From VXYL01 sp963666465 (GTDB taxonomy: Bacteria; Pseudomonadota; Gammaproteobacteria; Pseudomonadales; Azotimanducaceae), in contig OY762824.1 of the NCBI GenBank assembly GCA_963666465.1, forward strand, positions 2,976,001 through 3,040,000: 64,000 nucleotides of DNA. Direction: 5' to 3'. Position 1 is the first letter of the stretch, and each line of letters opens with the position of its first letter. Below the pieces are notes generated by a model. That model was not told where the DNA came from and ran no database searches. It was given only the letters and a program-made list of their open reading frames with translations. Both the position numbers and the translations under genes were made by a program. This document shows, piece after piece, positions 1 to 12,819 of the stretch.

Positions 1-57
1 GGTCCGCGACCAGTCCCTTGGCGACAAAGGACACCACGACGATTAGCTGCCACTATC

Positions 58-95
58 GCGACAGGCTCCACTGACCTTCCAGTGGAGCCTGTCGC
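58..95. repeat. perfect 16-bp inverted repeat
   Basis: Two 16-base arms (GCGACAGGCTCCACTG and its complement) flank a six-base ACCTTC loop. No T-run follows on either strand, so it is not a classic intrinsic terminator. It sits just upstream of the protease gene and could be a transcript-end hairpin of a gene to the left or a small repeat. Confidence 0.6.
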
Positions 96-271
96 ACTCG
101 GCGTGATATGGTTCCATGCGTCAGGCCTGCACAGTGGTTTCTGTCTCTCGCAAAGAGGCATCCTCCATCGCGTCTTGGTGCAGGTCCCGCCGGGCATACT
201 GCGACTCATTGGGTGTGCCCGACAGCTTGGCCCCGCTTGTCCGAAACGATAGAACACCCGAAGACGGCACA

Positions 272-1006
272 ATGCTATTGGCCTCAGGAGGGGACGCTCG
301 CAACATCTATTGCCACCTGAGGCCGCGCGTTCGGTTCTCTTCGGGGGGCTTCACGGCTCGGGCCCTGGTTGACACTGCCTCGACGCATAACATGGCCTTC
401 TCTCCACGTGCGCGAGAGTCGCTCATTCATGCCGGTCGTCCATTCACCGAGACGACCGTGCGAACCGGCAGGGACGTCGTAACGCAGGCATCGGTGGTCA
501 TCGCGCCGTCAATGAACATCGGAACCCTGGAATACCGTCTCATGCCGTTCTTGCTCGACGACATCGAAGTCAAGGCGCACTCAAGTCCACAGAATGTCGA
601 TACGATAGGCATTGCCACGCTTTTGCGACACGAAGCGGTCTGCTTTTCCTGGCGGGAGTCCCTCCTGTACTTGGGCAACCTTGGACCTTGCGAGGGCGGG
701 GACGAGCCGTTCCAGGCTCACTTTGGGGCAGGCTTTCTGATCAACATGGAGCCGCGAACAGACGGAATGCCGCCCACCCTCGGAATCGTTGACACCGGGG
801 CGGACCACACTCCGTGTCCACCCGAGGTAATGGCCACCCGGTTCGCGTTCGGCGAAGGGCCCAGCATGGCACTGCAATGCCATAGAGGTACCGTTCATAG
901 CATTATCATTGGAATGGACACGCTGGCCAAGTTCGCAGCATTCGGCTGGGAGGTTGCCCCACTGCGACTGTATTTTGTTCCCTACGACAGCGCAAAGGAC
1001 AGGTAA
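272..1006 (+). CDS. bilobed retropepsin-like aspartic protease family protein
   Basis: The protein carries two copies of an aspartic-protease half. The first has LVDTAST (about residue 30 from this start), then IGIATLL and FSW..LYLG. The second has IVDTGADHT, then IIIGMDTLAKF and FGW..LRLYF. Each copy therefore has a catalytic-type D-T-(A/G) loop followed by the hydrophobic-Gly psi-loop, as in retropepsins, but both are in one chain as in pepsins. The first copy has Ala where the usual Gly stands, so its activity is uncertain. No signal peptide is visible. The frame is open from an ATG at 116, but the first 52 residues look unlike the rest, so I prefer the ATG at 272. It is followed after one base by a GTG-started ankyrin gene, suggesting an operon. 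The family call rests on motif reading only. Confidence 0.55.
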   Translation: MLLASGGDARNIYCHLRPRVRFSSGGFTARALVDTASTHNMAFSPRARESLIHAGRPFTETTVRTGRDVVTQASVVIAPSMNIGTLEYRLMPFLLDDIEVKAHSSPQNVDTIGIATLLRHEAVCFSWRESLLYLGNLGPCEGGDEPFQAHFGAGFLINMEPRTDGMPPTLGIVDTGADHTPCPPEVMATRFAFGEGPSMALQCHRGTVHSIIIGMDTLAKFAAFGWEVAPLRLYFVPYDSAKDR

Positions 1007-1007
1007 C

Positions 1008-1328
1008 GTGGACGCTCTGCACCATTTTCGCCCAATGGTGGGTTGGCTGGTCGGCCCGTGTCTTTGGACGACTCCGGGCTCTGCAGGCGGAAATGTCGTT
1101 CCAGACAGTTGCGATGACTGGAACTCGCCTTCGTTCTTTGCGTACGCTGCGCCCGCCAGAATCGTCGAGTGCGTGAGATCAGGTCGAATTGACGAGAGGG
1201 ACGCAGTGTGGGGAAACACACCGATGCATGCAGCAGCGTCGGGGGGTCTGCCGAAGGCTTGCGGCTGCTGCTCGAGCGTGGCGCTGACCCGAACGTAACG
1301 GGGCACAGGGGAGCCACCCCTTTGGTTT
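1008..1328 (+). pseudogene. ankyrin-repeat protein, frameshifted and cut by an IS
   Basis: A GTG start at 1008 follows AAGGA nine bases upstream and the stop of the protease gene. The reading runs to NTPMHAAASGG, the start of an ankyrin repeat. It then continues in another frame as AEGLRLLLERGADPN followed by GATPL, the rest of that repeat and the start of a second. The switch lies at a run of six G (1241-1246), so one base was lost there, or it is an assembly error. The gene ends at the left inverted repeat of an IS1595-family element. If the IS alone is removed, the frame runs on into the membrane-protein fragment at 2719-3176, so the two may once have been one gene. That is inference. Confidence 0.6.
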
Positions 1329-1346
1329 GGGAATTGTGTAGCAAAA

Positions 1347-1553
1347 TCAGCAAAACGCCCATGCCCTGGCGGCGGGCCTCCAATTTCCGTCGTCTGACCA
1401 GTTCCTTTCTGGGGCTCCCTGTTTTCGCTTCGCGACATCTTCTCCGGTTTCGCCAACAACGCCTTGAACACATCCCCGCAAATCCTTCTCCGTCACGGTT
1501 TCGCGTTCGATGGACTCGTCGAGCTGCGGCGGTTTGCGTTCGCGCCTGGCCAT
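1347..1553 (-). pseudogene. decayed accessory ORF of the IS1595-family element
   Basis: It begins MARRERKPPQLDESIER. The matching stretch PPKLDESIER occurs in the accessory ORF of the other IS1595 copy (40513 onward). After about 25 residues the similarity jumps frame twice: first to SRSENREPQ, matching SKNREPT in copy 2, then to RRRKLEARRQ, matching RWKLERRRQ. This copy therefore has two frameshifts. Its role is unknown. It lies directly downstream of the transposase in both copies, so it belongs to the element rather than the host. Confidence 0.5.
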
Positions 1554-1610
1554 TGCTTCCCTCGATCTTCGCCGTCCACCCGTTCTTCCTTGTCCATCCG
1601 GGGGTAACGT

Positions 1611-2561
1611 TCACACTGCCACCGGCGTGGCGGATTCGCCGTTGTCGGCGACGAGGTCGGCGTGGGAAAGGCGCGCCCCGTCCATCTGCCGCACCGGCGA
1701 CTCCATCCTGTCGATGGCGTCCACTTCGCAGTTGCCCTCGTTGAGCCTGAACGACGCCTCGTTGACGTGCCGGCCCAGATGCTTCGGGCTGACGTGGTGC
1801 CAAGTGCCGGCGATCGACCGCTCGAGGACGGCCCAGACCGACTCGATGCCGTTGGCGTGGACGTCGCCCCGGACGTGCTCGCCCTTGCTGTGGGCAACGA
1901 CATCGTGCCGGCACTGGTTGACGATGCTCGGCAACGCCCCGCAGGCCGCCGCGTCGTCGGTGTGGACGGTCGAGCCGCGTTCCACGCTTTCCTCGACCAG
2001 CGGAACGAGGGTGGCGGCCCTGGTGTCTCCGACGTGTTCCGCCTTGACCTTGCCGCCCCGCTGCCTGATGCCGACCACGGCTTCCTTGCCGACCGCGCCG
2101 CGTCCCGCGTGCAGTTTCCTGGCTTCGTGCCTGTTGCCTTCCTTCCCGCCGACGTGGGTCTCGTCGACCTCGACAGTTTCCGAGAGCTTGAAGTCGCCGC
2201 GGCCGCAGGCTTCGCGGATACGGTGCAGCACGTGCCAGGCGGTGCGGTGCTGGACGCCGGGTTCCTTGGAGAACTGCATGGCGCTGACGCCCTTGCGGGC
2301 GGTGAGGATGGAGTGGATGGCGTACACCCAATGCTGCAGGTCGGCCTTGGCGGCATGGAGGCAGGTGCCCGTCGTGACCGTGAAATGCCTACGGCAGGCC
2401 TTGCACCGGAAATGGGAAGGCCTGGATGGCGGGGGCGGACGGACATCGTCCGGACTTCCGCAGTGCGGACAGGCCGGCTTGCCGTTCCACCGGACTTTCT
2501 CCAGCCACTTCCGGCAGGCCGCGTCGTCGGGGAACATCCGGCAGAGCTGCGGAACGCTCAT
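1611..2561 (-). CDS. IS1595-family (ISXO2-like) transposase
   Basis: The N-terminal third holds a zinc ribbon with CPHCGS and CKAC pairs. It is followed by an ISXO2-type DDE domain with VEVDETHVGGKE (first Asp), HTDDAAACG (second Asp) and a C-terminal ESVWAVLERS segment containing the Glu/Asn-type residue. I chose the Met of MSVPQLCRMF because copy 2 of the element uses the same start. The frame is open further upstream to 2687. It is intact here, whereas copy 2 is frameshifted, so this copy could supply transposase to both elements and to the related MITE at 6451-6622. Confidence 0.85.
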   Translation of the reverse strand: MSVPQLCRMFPDDAACRKWLEKVRWNGKPACPHCGSPDDVRPPPPSRPSHFRCKACRRHFTVTTGTCLHAAKADLQHWVYAIHSILTARKGVSAMQFSKEPGVQHRTAWHVLHRIREACGRGDFKLSETVEVDETHVGGKEGNRHEARKLHAGRGAVGKEAVVGIRQRGGKVKAEHVGDTRAATLVPLVEESVERGSTVHTDDAAACGALPSIVNQCRHDVVAHSKGEHVRGDVHANGIESVWAVLERSIAGTWHHVSPKHLGRHVNEASFRLNEGNCEVDAIDRMESPVRQMDGARLSHADLVADNGESATPVAV

Positions 2562-2750
2562 CGTCTGCGCGATGCGCTTGCCGCTCGCGTTGTGCGGGTT
2601 GCCTTGGAATCGTGTTCGACGACGGCCATCGGGGACTCTTCGGTTCGGCATGCTGACTGCAGTGTCTCCAATGGGATCAACGGTCAAGCGGTTTTGCTGA
2701 TTTTGCTACACAATTCCCCAAACAAAGCAGGGGTCGGCGCGACCGGTGTC

Positions 2751-3176
2751 GTGAGCGCCTTCAAGGGCGAACTGCGTGACCTGCAGAAAAAGGCGGAGGA
2801 TAGCAAGGTGGCCGCCCAAGCTGCTGACAAATCCGCAACTGCGGCGCGGAAGGTCATGACCCGGTTAGCCGTGGGTGGAGCTCTGGGCATAGCGATTGCC
2901 CTGCTAGCGCTTGGCGCAGCAATAGTGGGGCTCTTCCAAAGCAACAACGAGATGGCCGGGCGCATCCATGATCGCCTTGAACGGGTTGAGCGACACACGG
3001 GGTTACTACCGCCAGTACCTGACGTCACGCCCGCCGACCATCAGAGGATTGGAGAGCGAGAGGACGCCACTCCTGGCGGTCTCCCGCCCCAAGAATCCGA
3101 CCGCACGGAACCCGAGGTCCAAGTTCCTACGGTTGAGGACGGAGACCTTCAGGAGGCGGAACCACCCGAACGGTAG
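2751..3176 (+). CDS. single-pass membrane protein fragment, unknown function
   Basis: The reading has an N-terminal polar helical stretch (FKGELRDLQKKAEDSK..AADKSATAA) that looks like a coiled coil. One strong transmembrane segment follows (GALGIAIALLALGAAIVGLF), then an acidic, proline-rich tail ending EAEPPER. A GTG at 2751 is the first plausible start, but no ribosome site is visible. The frame is open back to the right end of the IS element at 2718, so this is probably the 3' part of a gene the IS cut, possibly the ankyrin gene on the other side. I do not recognise a family. Confidence 0.4.
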   Translation: MSAFKGELRDLQKKAEDSKVAAQAADKSATAARKVMTRLAVGGALGIAIALLALGAAIVGLFQSNNEMAGRIHDRLERVERHTGLLPPVPDVTPADHQRIGEREDATPGGLPPQESDRTEPEVQVPTVEDGDLQEAEPPER

Positions 3177-3814
3177 ATGGTCACTCCCCACTTCTCCCAT
3201 TGGAGCTGGCGTACACACCGAACGAAACCCAAAACGTCCGGTACGCTGCGATTGACACAGACCTCGGCAACCTTCTTCCGCCGCTTTGCATACGGGTAGT
3301 CCGCAATCTTGCGAAAGGTCTCGTAGGACCGTCGGTGGTCGGGGAACATCGTTGCCCCGCTGTTCATGTGGCACAGCCAGATTCGGTCGCGGTAAGCATC
3401 CACGAACCGGCGCGTGTCGATCACGACAACCTCACGAGAACGGTCCCCGTACGCCTTTGCCATGCGATACAACCTGTCACGGGTGGCCCAGAAGAACACC
3501 TTGCCGTTGAGGAACTTATACCAATCCCGCAGCGTGATTTCGTCCGGAAGCGCTTGGCGGAGCTTGTTCTCGTTGATGGGTCCCTGATCCCGGACAACCG
3601 CACCAGAGAGACCGCGACCGGTCAGCGGCACGGACTCAGGGCGTCGAGCAGACTCAAGATCGAATCGCCGCCGCCCCACAACACCGTAGAGGTCCAGCAA
3701 TGCCGATGTGCTCAACAGCCCATTCCGCTGAATCCCCTCCCACGCGCCGGGCTCGGCCATGTGATAGAGCTGCGGGTGCTTCTCAAGAAAGTGCTCCAGC
3801 TCATCGGTGTTCAC
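3149..3814 (-). CDS. DUF7002 family protein
   Basis: The 221-residue protein opens with LYHMAEPGAWEGIQRNGLLS followed by TSALLDLY. It contains VVRDQGPI, LRDWYKFLNGKVFFWATRDRL, and a C-terminal SGATMFPDHRRSYETFRKIA segment followed by YPY. As I recall the DUF7002 family, these blocks match it across the full length. The LYHM...W..I...GLLS opening resembles ADP-ribosyltransferase folds, where a His-Tyr pair binds NAD. That is fold-level inference and no catalytic Glu is assigned. The gene is convergent with the membrane-protein fragment, overlapping its 3' end by 28 bases, and has no obvious operon partner. Confidence 0.65.
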   Translation of the reverse strand: MNTDELEHFLEKHPQLYHMAEPGAWEGIQRNGLLSTSALLDLYGVVGRRRFDLESARRPESVPLTGRGLSGAVVRDQGPINENKLRQALPDEITLRDWYKFLNGKVFFWATRDRLYRMAKAYGDRSREVVVIDTRRFVDAYRDRIWLCHMNSGATMFPDHRRSYETFRKIADYPYAKRRKKVAEVCVNRSVPDVLGFVRCVRQLQWEKWGVTIYRSGGSAS

Positions 3815-4456
3815 TAACTACCCAACCTTTCGCGTCCCATACAAACCAATCATCCCACACTTCGTATCGCTAGTGCCTCCATTCCCTCGCACCACCCACG
3901 CGATCCCCCCCCGAAAAGCCCGACTTCCCACGCACCTTGCGCCGCTTGCAGGAAGGCAAGATGCCCCCATCGGAAACCAGCACAGCACCCCATCCGCCCC
4001 ACCGGGAGCGCTCCACCCTACGCTGCGCGAGGGCATCCTGCCCTCCCCACGCGCCGCCAGACGCGTAGCTTCACCCGCGCACACGCCAGTGCGGACTTCA
4101 AGAGGAGGCAATCGGCCGCGCGCCGCCAGCGACCGGACACGTGTTCGGGAACTCCCCGAGAGGTCAACAGCCACGCAGCCCCCGGGCCGAAGCTCCCCGC
4201 CTCCAAAAACGACCGCCACACGCACCCTAGCCTCGCTGGGCTCACCAAGAAAGGAGAGGCTTTGCGGTCGATGCCACGCCACCCCGTTCAGATCGTACGA
4301 CGGGTGGGTCGGCCCCGGGACCTCGGCCCTCCCTCCGGGTATCCCGTAGCCCACCGAGGGCCGGCAGTCGGTGGGCCGTCGGAGCCCTCGCCGGACATGC
4401 ACTACCCGTGCGGGATCACGCACGTTGTAGCGTCGCCTACCCACACTGTTGGGATC
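3815..4456. other. intergenic region with one REP-like palindrome
   Basis: No convincing gene is visible. Two overlapping open frames (3807-4349 plus, 3818-4495 minus) have low-complexity Arg/Pro-rich translations and no family signal. At about 4022-4075 there is one member of the window's REP-like family (gagggcatcctgccctc next to cgcgccgccagacgcg). Confidence 0.5.
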
Positions 4457-4532
4457 TGGTGCCGCCACAAGGAATCGAACCCTGGACCGTCTCATTACAA
4501 ATGAGCTGCTCTACCAGCTGAGCTATGGCGGC
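4457..4532 (-). tRNA. tRNA-Thr(UGU)
   Basis: On the minus strand the sequence folds as a full cloverleaf. The acceptor GCCGCCA pairs with TGGCGGC, the D arm is GCTC..GAGC, and the anticodon stem CTCAT/ATGAG has TGT in the loop. The T arm is CAGGG-TTCGATT-CCTTG, followed by discriminator A and an encoded CCA. In many gammaproteobacteria tRNA-Thr(UGU) lies after birA-coaX and before tRNA-Tyr/Gly and tuf. The order here fits the left half of that cluster, but the Tyr and Gly tRNAs and tuf are not seen in the 4.4 kb beyond it. Confidence 0.95.
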
Positions 4533-4596
4533 ATAGGGCAGGCGGGAGGAATGATAGGGGAAAGACGCCCGTCGTGCATCGTCCGGCGAGCTCGAT

Positions 4597-4715
4597 CAGC
4601 AATTCTCATTTTGGCCTTCAGCCCCCTCAACTGGACGGGTCTACCGGTCGATTTGGCCCGGATAGGGTCGCAATGCGCCTGACGGTGAAGCCAGACGCCA
4701 AAATGAGAACTGCTG
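4597..4715. mobile_element. MITE type A, 119 bp, with 9-bp target duplication
   Basis: The ends are inverted repeats CAG-CA(A/G)TTCTCATTTTGGC. A 9-bp direct repeat GAGCTCGAT flanks it at 4588-4596 and 4716-4724. No ORF is present. It lies six bases beyond the coaX stop. A second copy, interrupted by another MITE, is at 37253-37494. Confidence 0.85.
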
Positions 4716-4729
4716 GAGCTCGATGCCGT

Positions 4730-5461
4730 TCACGGCAGGGCGATGGCGAGGCCGTCCAGCACGAGGTTGGGCGCAGCCCGTGTCCGGGATGCAAGGCGGG
4801 GCTGGAGCAAATGAGCGGCGCCGCCGCAGAGAAAGGTAGTGATGCCGGTTCCGGACGATGCCGCAAAACGTGCAAGCACGGCGTCCACGAAGCCGATGGG
4901 CATGGCGAGGGTTCCGCCGGCGATGGCGGCATCCGTGGACTTTCCCGGCGCTGGGAATCCGTCGTGGTGGCCCGGGCCCGCATCTGCAACCAATTGAGAC
5001 AGCGCGAGATCCCGCGTCCCGCCCGCCAGCGAACGGCGCATGAGGCCAATGCCGGGGACGATGTAGCCGCCCAAGTGCTGCCCTCTGCCATCCACCAGGT
5101 CCACCGTAATCGCGGTGCCGGCGTCCACGACGGCGACTGCACCTCGCACGCATCGCCAAGCCGCCACCAAGGCAAGCCAGCGATCGACGCCGAGCCGCTT
5201 CGGGTCGTCATAGCAACAGACGACCCCGGCCAGCTCTCGACAGACCTCGGCGAACTCGGGCGCGATGCCGAAGCGATCCTCGATCGCGGCGGTGAGACGT
5301 TCTCGCACGCCGGCAACCGCCGAAATCCGCACCCGGTCCGGGCGTTCGCCCACATCCGCGAGTGTGGGGATGCGCGGTGACTTCAAGTTGCCCGATGCGC
5401 TGCCGAAGAGCCACTTGGTGCGCGAATTGCCGATGTCGAGATCGAGGCAGCGACTCTTCAT
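4730..5461 (-). CDS. coaX: type III pantothenate kinase
   Basis: CoaX phosphorylates pantothenate with ATP in the first step of coenzyme A synthesis, in the cytoplasm. The 243-residue protein has the ASKHA-fold markers of type III enzymes. These are DIGNSRTKW at residues 9-17 (phosphate loop), GVDRWLALVAAW near 91-102, DAGTAITVD at 113-121 and GGYIVPG at 131-137. The start codon overlaps the end of birA, so the two are translationally linked, the usual birA-coaX arrangement. A 119-bp MITE sits immediately 3' of the stop. Confidence 0.93.
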   Translation of the reverse strand: MKSRCLDLDIGNSRTKWLFGSASGNLKSPRIPTLADVGERPDRVRISAVAGVRERLTAAIEDRFGIAPEFAEVCRELAGVVCCYDDPKRLGVDRWLALVAAWRCVRGAVAVVDAGTAITVDLVDGRGQHLGGYIVPGIGLMRRSLAGGTRDLALSQLVADAGPGHHDGFPAPGKSTDAAIAGGTLAMPIGFVDAVLARFAASSGTGITTFLCGGAAHLLQPRLASRTRAAPNLVLDGLAIALP

Positions 5462-6444
5462 GCCGGCGCTTGCCGACCTGGCGGCCGCACCGACACCTCG
5501 CCACCGGTAAATTCACGCCTGCCGCTCGCCGTTTCGAGTGCCAACGCGCCGGAGGCAAGCACGCTGGCGACGCCCCTGACGCGCTCTGTCGGCGTGGTGA
5601 CGGTGACGGCTTCGCCTTCGTATCGGTGGGCGCTTCGCCAACGCACATGCATGGATGCGAAGCTCGATGTCGCGAACGTGTGAGACGCGGCCCGCACCAG
5701 GCCGATGACTCGCGCGAGGAGTCGGTTGCGGGAAATGCCGGGGACGGCCTCCGCCACGTCGGCGATGGGCTGTTCCACCTGGGAGGCGATGGCGCTGCCG
5801 CAGCCGACGTTGACGCCGATGCCGATGACCACCTCGACGATGGGCGAAAGTCGCACAAGCTCGACGAGGATGCCAGCGACCTTCCGGCCGTCGAGCAGCA
5901 CGTCGTTCGGCCACTTCAACTCAACGTCCGGAGCACCAAGATCGGCGAGGGCGTCGCGGACGCCAAGCCCCACCGCCAGCCCCAACGCACCCACTTCCGC
6001 CGGCGGCCTGTCGATGGCCACGCCGAGCGACACGGCGAGGTTGCGACCGAAGGGACTGAGCCACTCGCGCCCGCGGCGACCTCTTCCGGCCGTCTGCACC
6101 TCTGCGGTCAGCACCTGGCCATCCACCGAATGCGACTCGGCGCGACGCACGAGCTCGACGTTCGTGCTTGGAATCGTCGTCACCACCTCCAGTGTCGCCA
6201 ACCAATCGCGGGTGGCGGGGTCGAGCGCACCTTCAACCGTGGAACGGTCGAGGAACTCCACATCTGATTCAACTTCCGCGCGGTCGCCCACTACCGACAC
6301 GCCGGCCTGGCCCAACGCTTCTCGGTCACCCGCGGACAAACCACCGACGTCCGCCACGCGGTCACGGCGAAGCAACTCGAAAGCTTGGGGCAAAGAAGAG
6401 GGACTACGCATTTGCGGCAGACGCGGGTGAAGTCGAACAGACAT
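5458..6444 (-). CDS. birA: biotin--[acetyl-CoA-carboxylase] ligase BirA
   Basis: BirA activates biotin and transfers it to the biotin carboxyl carrier protein of acetyl-CoA carboxylase. The long form also represses biotin genes. The N-terminal 65 residues look like the helix-turn-helix regulator domain (LPQAFELLRRDRV...GVSV). The catalytic domain has PSTN (92-95), GRGRRGREW (120-128) and KWPNDVLLDGRKVAGIL (177-193), followed by the C-terminal SH3-like part. I placed the start at the Met of MSVRLHPRLP. The frame extends 17 codons further, but those codons run into a MITE beginning six bases upstream of this ATG. It overlaps coaX by four bases. The MITE must have replaced the native upstream region, so expression may now depend on element-borne sequence. 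Confidence 0.92.
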   Translation of the reverse strand: MSVRLHPRLPQMRSPSSLPQAFELLRRDRVADVGGLSAGDREALGQAGVSVVGDRAEVESDVEFLDRSTVEGALDPATRDWLATLEVVTTIPSTNVELVRRAESHSVDGQVLTAEVQTAGRGRRGREWLSPFGRNLAVSLGVAIDRPPAEVGALGLAVGLGVRDALADLGAPDVELKWPNDVLLDGRKVAGILVELVRLSPIVEVVIGIGVNVGCGSAIASQVEQPIADVAEAVPGISRNRLLARVIGLVRAASHTFATSSFASMHVRWRSAHRYEGEAVTVTTPTERVRGVASVLASGALALETASGRREFTGGEVSVRPPGRQAPA

Positions 6445-6450
6445 GGTGAA

Positions 6451-6622
6451 AGGAACTTGTGTATCAAAATCCGCAGCAAGCTGCGGTTCCGACACCCGTT
6501 TGACGTTTCACGGGCCGGGCAACCCCGCCGCCTCCACGTCCGGATGCGCCAATCCCTGACGCCTTGGTGTTCTTCGCGGCTTCACGTCCGCGTTGTCCTG
6601 CTGATTTTGATGCACAAGTCCC
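6451..6622. mobile_element. IS1595-derived MITE, 172 bp
   Basis: The ends are inverted repeats: GGAACTTGTGTATCAAAATC at the left, and the complement of GGGACTTGTGCATCAAAATC at the right. They differ at only a few positions from the ends of the full IS1595 elements in this window (GGGAATTGTGTAGCAAAATC). There is no coding capacity. It ends six bases upstream of the birA start codon. Confidence 0.75.
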
Positions 6623-6654
6623 AACCATAACAGGATACCGGAACGGCGTGGCTC

Positions 6655-6850
6655 CTCGATCGCCGCCAGCCGTGCGCCTGGCGGCGCGTGCGAGGGCAGA
6701 ATGCCCTCGCACGCAGGGCGTGCCTCCCTGAAGCCGGGAACGGCGGGGGGCTCGCGTTGCCGAAGGCAATGCTCTCTTTGGGACGCGCCTCGCGGCGCGT
6801 AGGAAGGGCAGGATGCCCCCTCCAGAGGAACCCCCTCCGGAGGGAAATCC
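6655..6850. repeat. REP-like palindrome cluster
   Basis: At least two units are present. One has gcgtgcgagggcagaatgccctcgc and the other has cgcgcctcgcggcgcg next to ggaagggcaggatgcccc. Each unit pairs a GC-clamp hairpin (cgcgcc..ggcgcg) with a ggcaNNNtgcc hairpin. The same pattern recurs at a dozen or more places in this window, always between genes. Confidence 0.7.
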
Positions 6851-6892
6851 TCCAGCAAAACCCATTCCGCTCAGGCGTCTTTTCCCCCACAC

Positions 6893-6934
6893 CGAAACGA
6901 AAGAGGCCCGAAGCGCGCGGATGCGCTTCGGGCC
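6893..6934 (-). terminator. intrinsic terminator of the rrn operon
   Basis: Read on the minus strand, a 12-bp perfect stem GGCCCGAAGCGC / GCGCTTCGGGCC with a six-base loop is followed by TCTTTCGTTTC. It lies nine bases after the mature 5S 3' end, as expected for an rRNA operon terminator. Confidence 0.85.
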
Positions 6935-6943
6935 TTGGATGAA

Positions 6944-7060
6944 GCCTGACAACGACCTACTCTCACATGGGGAAACCCCACACTACCATCGGCGCAGAGC
7001 CGTTTCACTACTGAGTTCGGGATGGGATCAGGTGGTACCGACTCGCTATGATCGTCAGGC
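6944..7060 (-). rRNA. rrf: 5S ribosomal RNA
   Basis: On the minus strand the gene runs from GCCTGACGATCATAGCG to its pairing 3' end GTTGTCAGGC. It contains the conserved CCATCCCGAACTCAG and GGTAGTGTGGGG segments. The 117-base length is normal. It is the last gene of the rrn operon and is followed at once by a terminator. Confidence 0.95.
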
Positions 7061-7188
7061 AAACTGCAACCGCCTTCGTGCGTGGCACGCCAGGCGGCTC
7101 GCGAATTGATGAAGCGAAACTGTGCGCCGGGCTTGTACCGGCAAATTGCGACCAACCGTGGCCCGATTTCGCTCGGACTCGGTTATAT

Positions 7189-10120
<2,932 letters not shown>

Positions 10121-10650
10121 ATATAACCCAGCCCGTCGGGTGGGTCACATGGATCGTTTTTCGCCGGTACTTCTTTACCCGTGGTCGCCGTCCTCGCCGC
10201 CATGTTCCTTCCCGCAAGCGGGACGGATGCAGGCGATGCGATCGACGCCACTCGCGACGATGCCTGTGCCACCGCGGCCGGAGGCAAAGCGATTCGTCGC
10301 AAAGACGCACAGTTTCACCGACGTCATCGGCTGTTGTCAGCAGGCCGAGAGAGCCTGCCGGAAGGATCTTGCGATCCCTCGCCGAAGCGTCGGTTGGGTG
10401 TGTGTCGCACTTGTCCAAACGCCCTCGAAGGGCACTCGAACCAGCCGACACACGGCTTCATCAATTGCGAAACTGTGAAACAGCGATGGGGGCACACCCA
10501 GCCTTGGGCTGCCCCAACTCCGTCCGCCGCGCTTCCTTGCCTTTGCAAGCTTCGCGCAACGGAATCGAATTTCGTCCGTCATCTCTTTGTCAGCGCTTCC
10601 CTCTCATCCGGGACCAAGAAATCGTCGAGACCAGGAGCGGCCAGGGATTT

Positions 10651-10726
10651 TGGTGGAGCCGAGGAGGATCGAACTCCTGACCCCCTGCGTGCAAGGCAGG
10701 TGCTCTCCCAGCTGAGCTACGGCCCC
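10651..10726 (-). tRNA. tRNA-Ala(UGC)
   Basis: It lies in the 16S-23S spacer. On the minus strand the acceptor GGGGCCG pairs loosely with CGGCTCC. The anticodon loop is CTTGCAC, giving UGC, the T arm has GTTCGAT, and CCA is encoded. It pairs with tRNA-Ile in the classic Ile-Ala spacer. Confidence 0.95.
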
Positions 10727-10809
10727 AAGCCAAAGCCCCGACGCCCATCCCCAGTAACGAGCCACCGCAGGATGCGTGCAGACAGGGGATGCGTTTTCTT
10801 GGGCGAACT

Positions 10810-10886
10810 TGGTGGGTCTGGGTGGACTTGAACCACCGGCCTCACCCTTATCAGGGGTGTGCTCTAACCAACTGAGCTACAGACCC
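10810..10886 (-). tRNA. tRNA-Ile(GAU)
   Basis: It is the first tRNA of the 16S-23S spacer. On the minus strand the acceptor is GGGTCTG / CAGACCC, the anticodon loop is CTGATAA (GAU), the T arm is GGTTCAAGTCC, and CCA is encoded. Confidence 0.95.
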
Positions 10887-11131
10887 AGATGCGGTCCGAG
10901 GCGCAAGCCAAGCCCTCTTTTTTAAAGCGCATGAACGTGCAAGACAAACCATTCGTGTGGACAACCCCCTCGCGGGGGTTCGGAAGGCTACGGGTTGCCC
11001 CGTTTCTTCCGGCTCCATCGAGCTTCGAGCTGGATCGAGGTCGCGGCAGTGCGCTTTTGATGCACGGGCCCTCGTCCCGAAGGACTACTCCCGGCAAAAG
11101 TCACGCAAGCGCCGCGTTCGATCTTCAAGGT

Positions 11132-12669
<1,538 letters not shown>

Positions 12670-12819
12670 ACAAAGTGCCGGCCGCGCTCCCCCGACCCGG
12701 CAAGGTCGGCGATGCGTGGCCAAAGTGTTGCCCAAGGCTCGGTGTTAACGAGCGCCCACACGAATGGCTTGTTCTTACAACTGACAAACAACGGGGCTCG
12801 ACGTTTCGCCGAGCCAAGG

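Larger units (their letters stand above)
1329..2718. mobile_element. IS1595-family insertion sequence, copy 1
   Basis: The ends are near-perfect inverted repeats starting GGGAATTGTGTAGCAAAATC at the left and its complement at the right (about 26 bp). Inside, on the minus strand, lie an ISXO2-like DDE transposase and a small decayed accessory ORF. I see no clear 8-bp direct target duplication at the two ends, so flanks may have been rearranged after insertion. A second copy, with 23 or more identical terminal bases, lies at 39299-42348. Confidence 0.85.

Noticed and set aside
3818..4495. 225-codon minus-strand open frame in the 4-kb gap
   Set aside because: Low-complexity Arg/Gly translation, overlaps a REP-like unit and the tRNA-Thr gene, no ribosome site.
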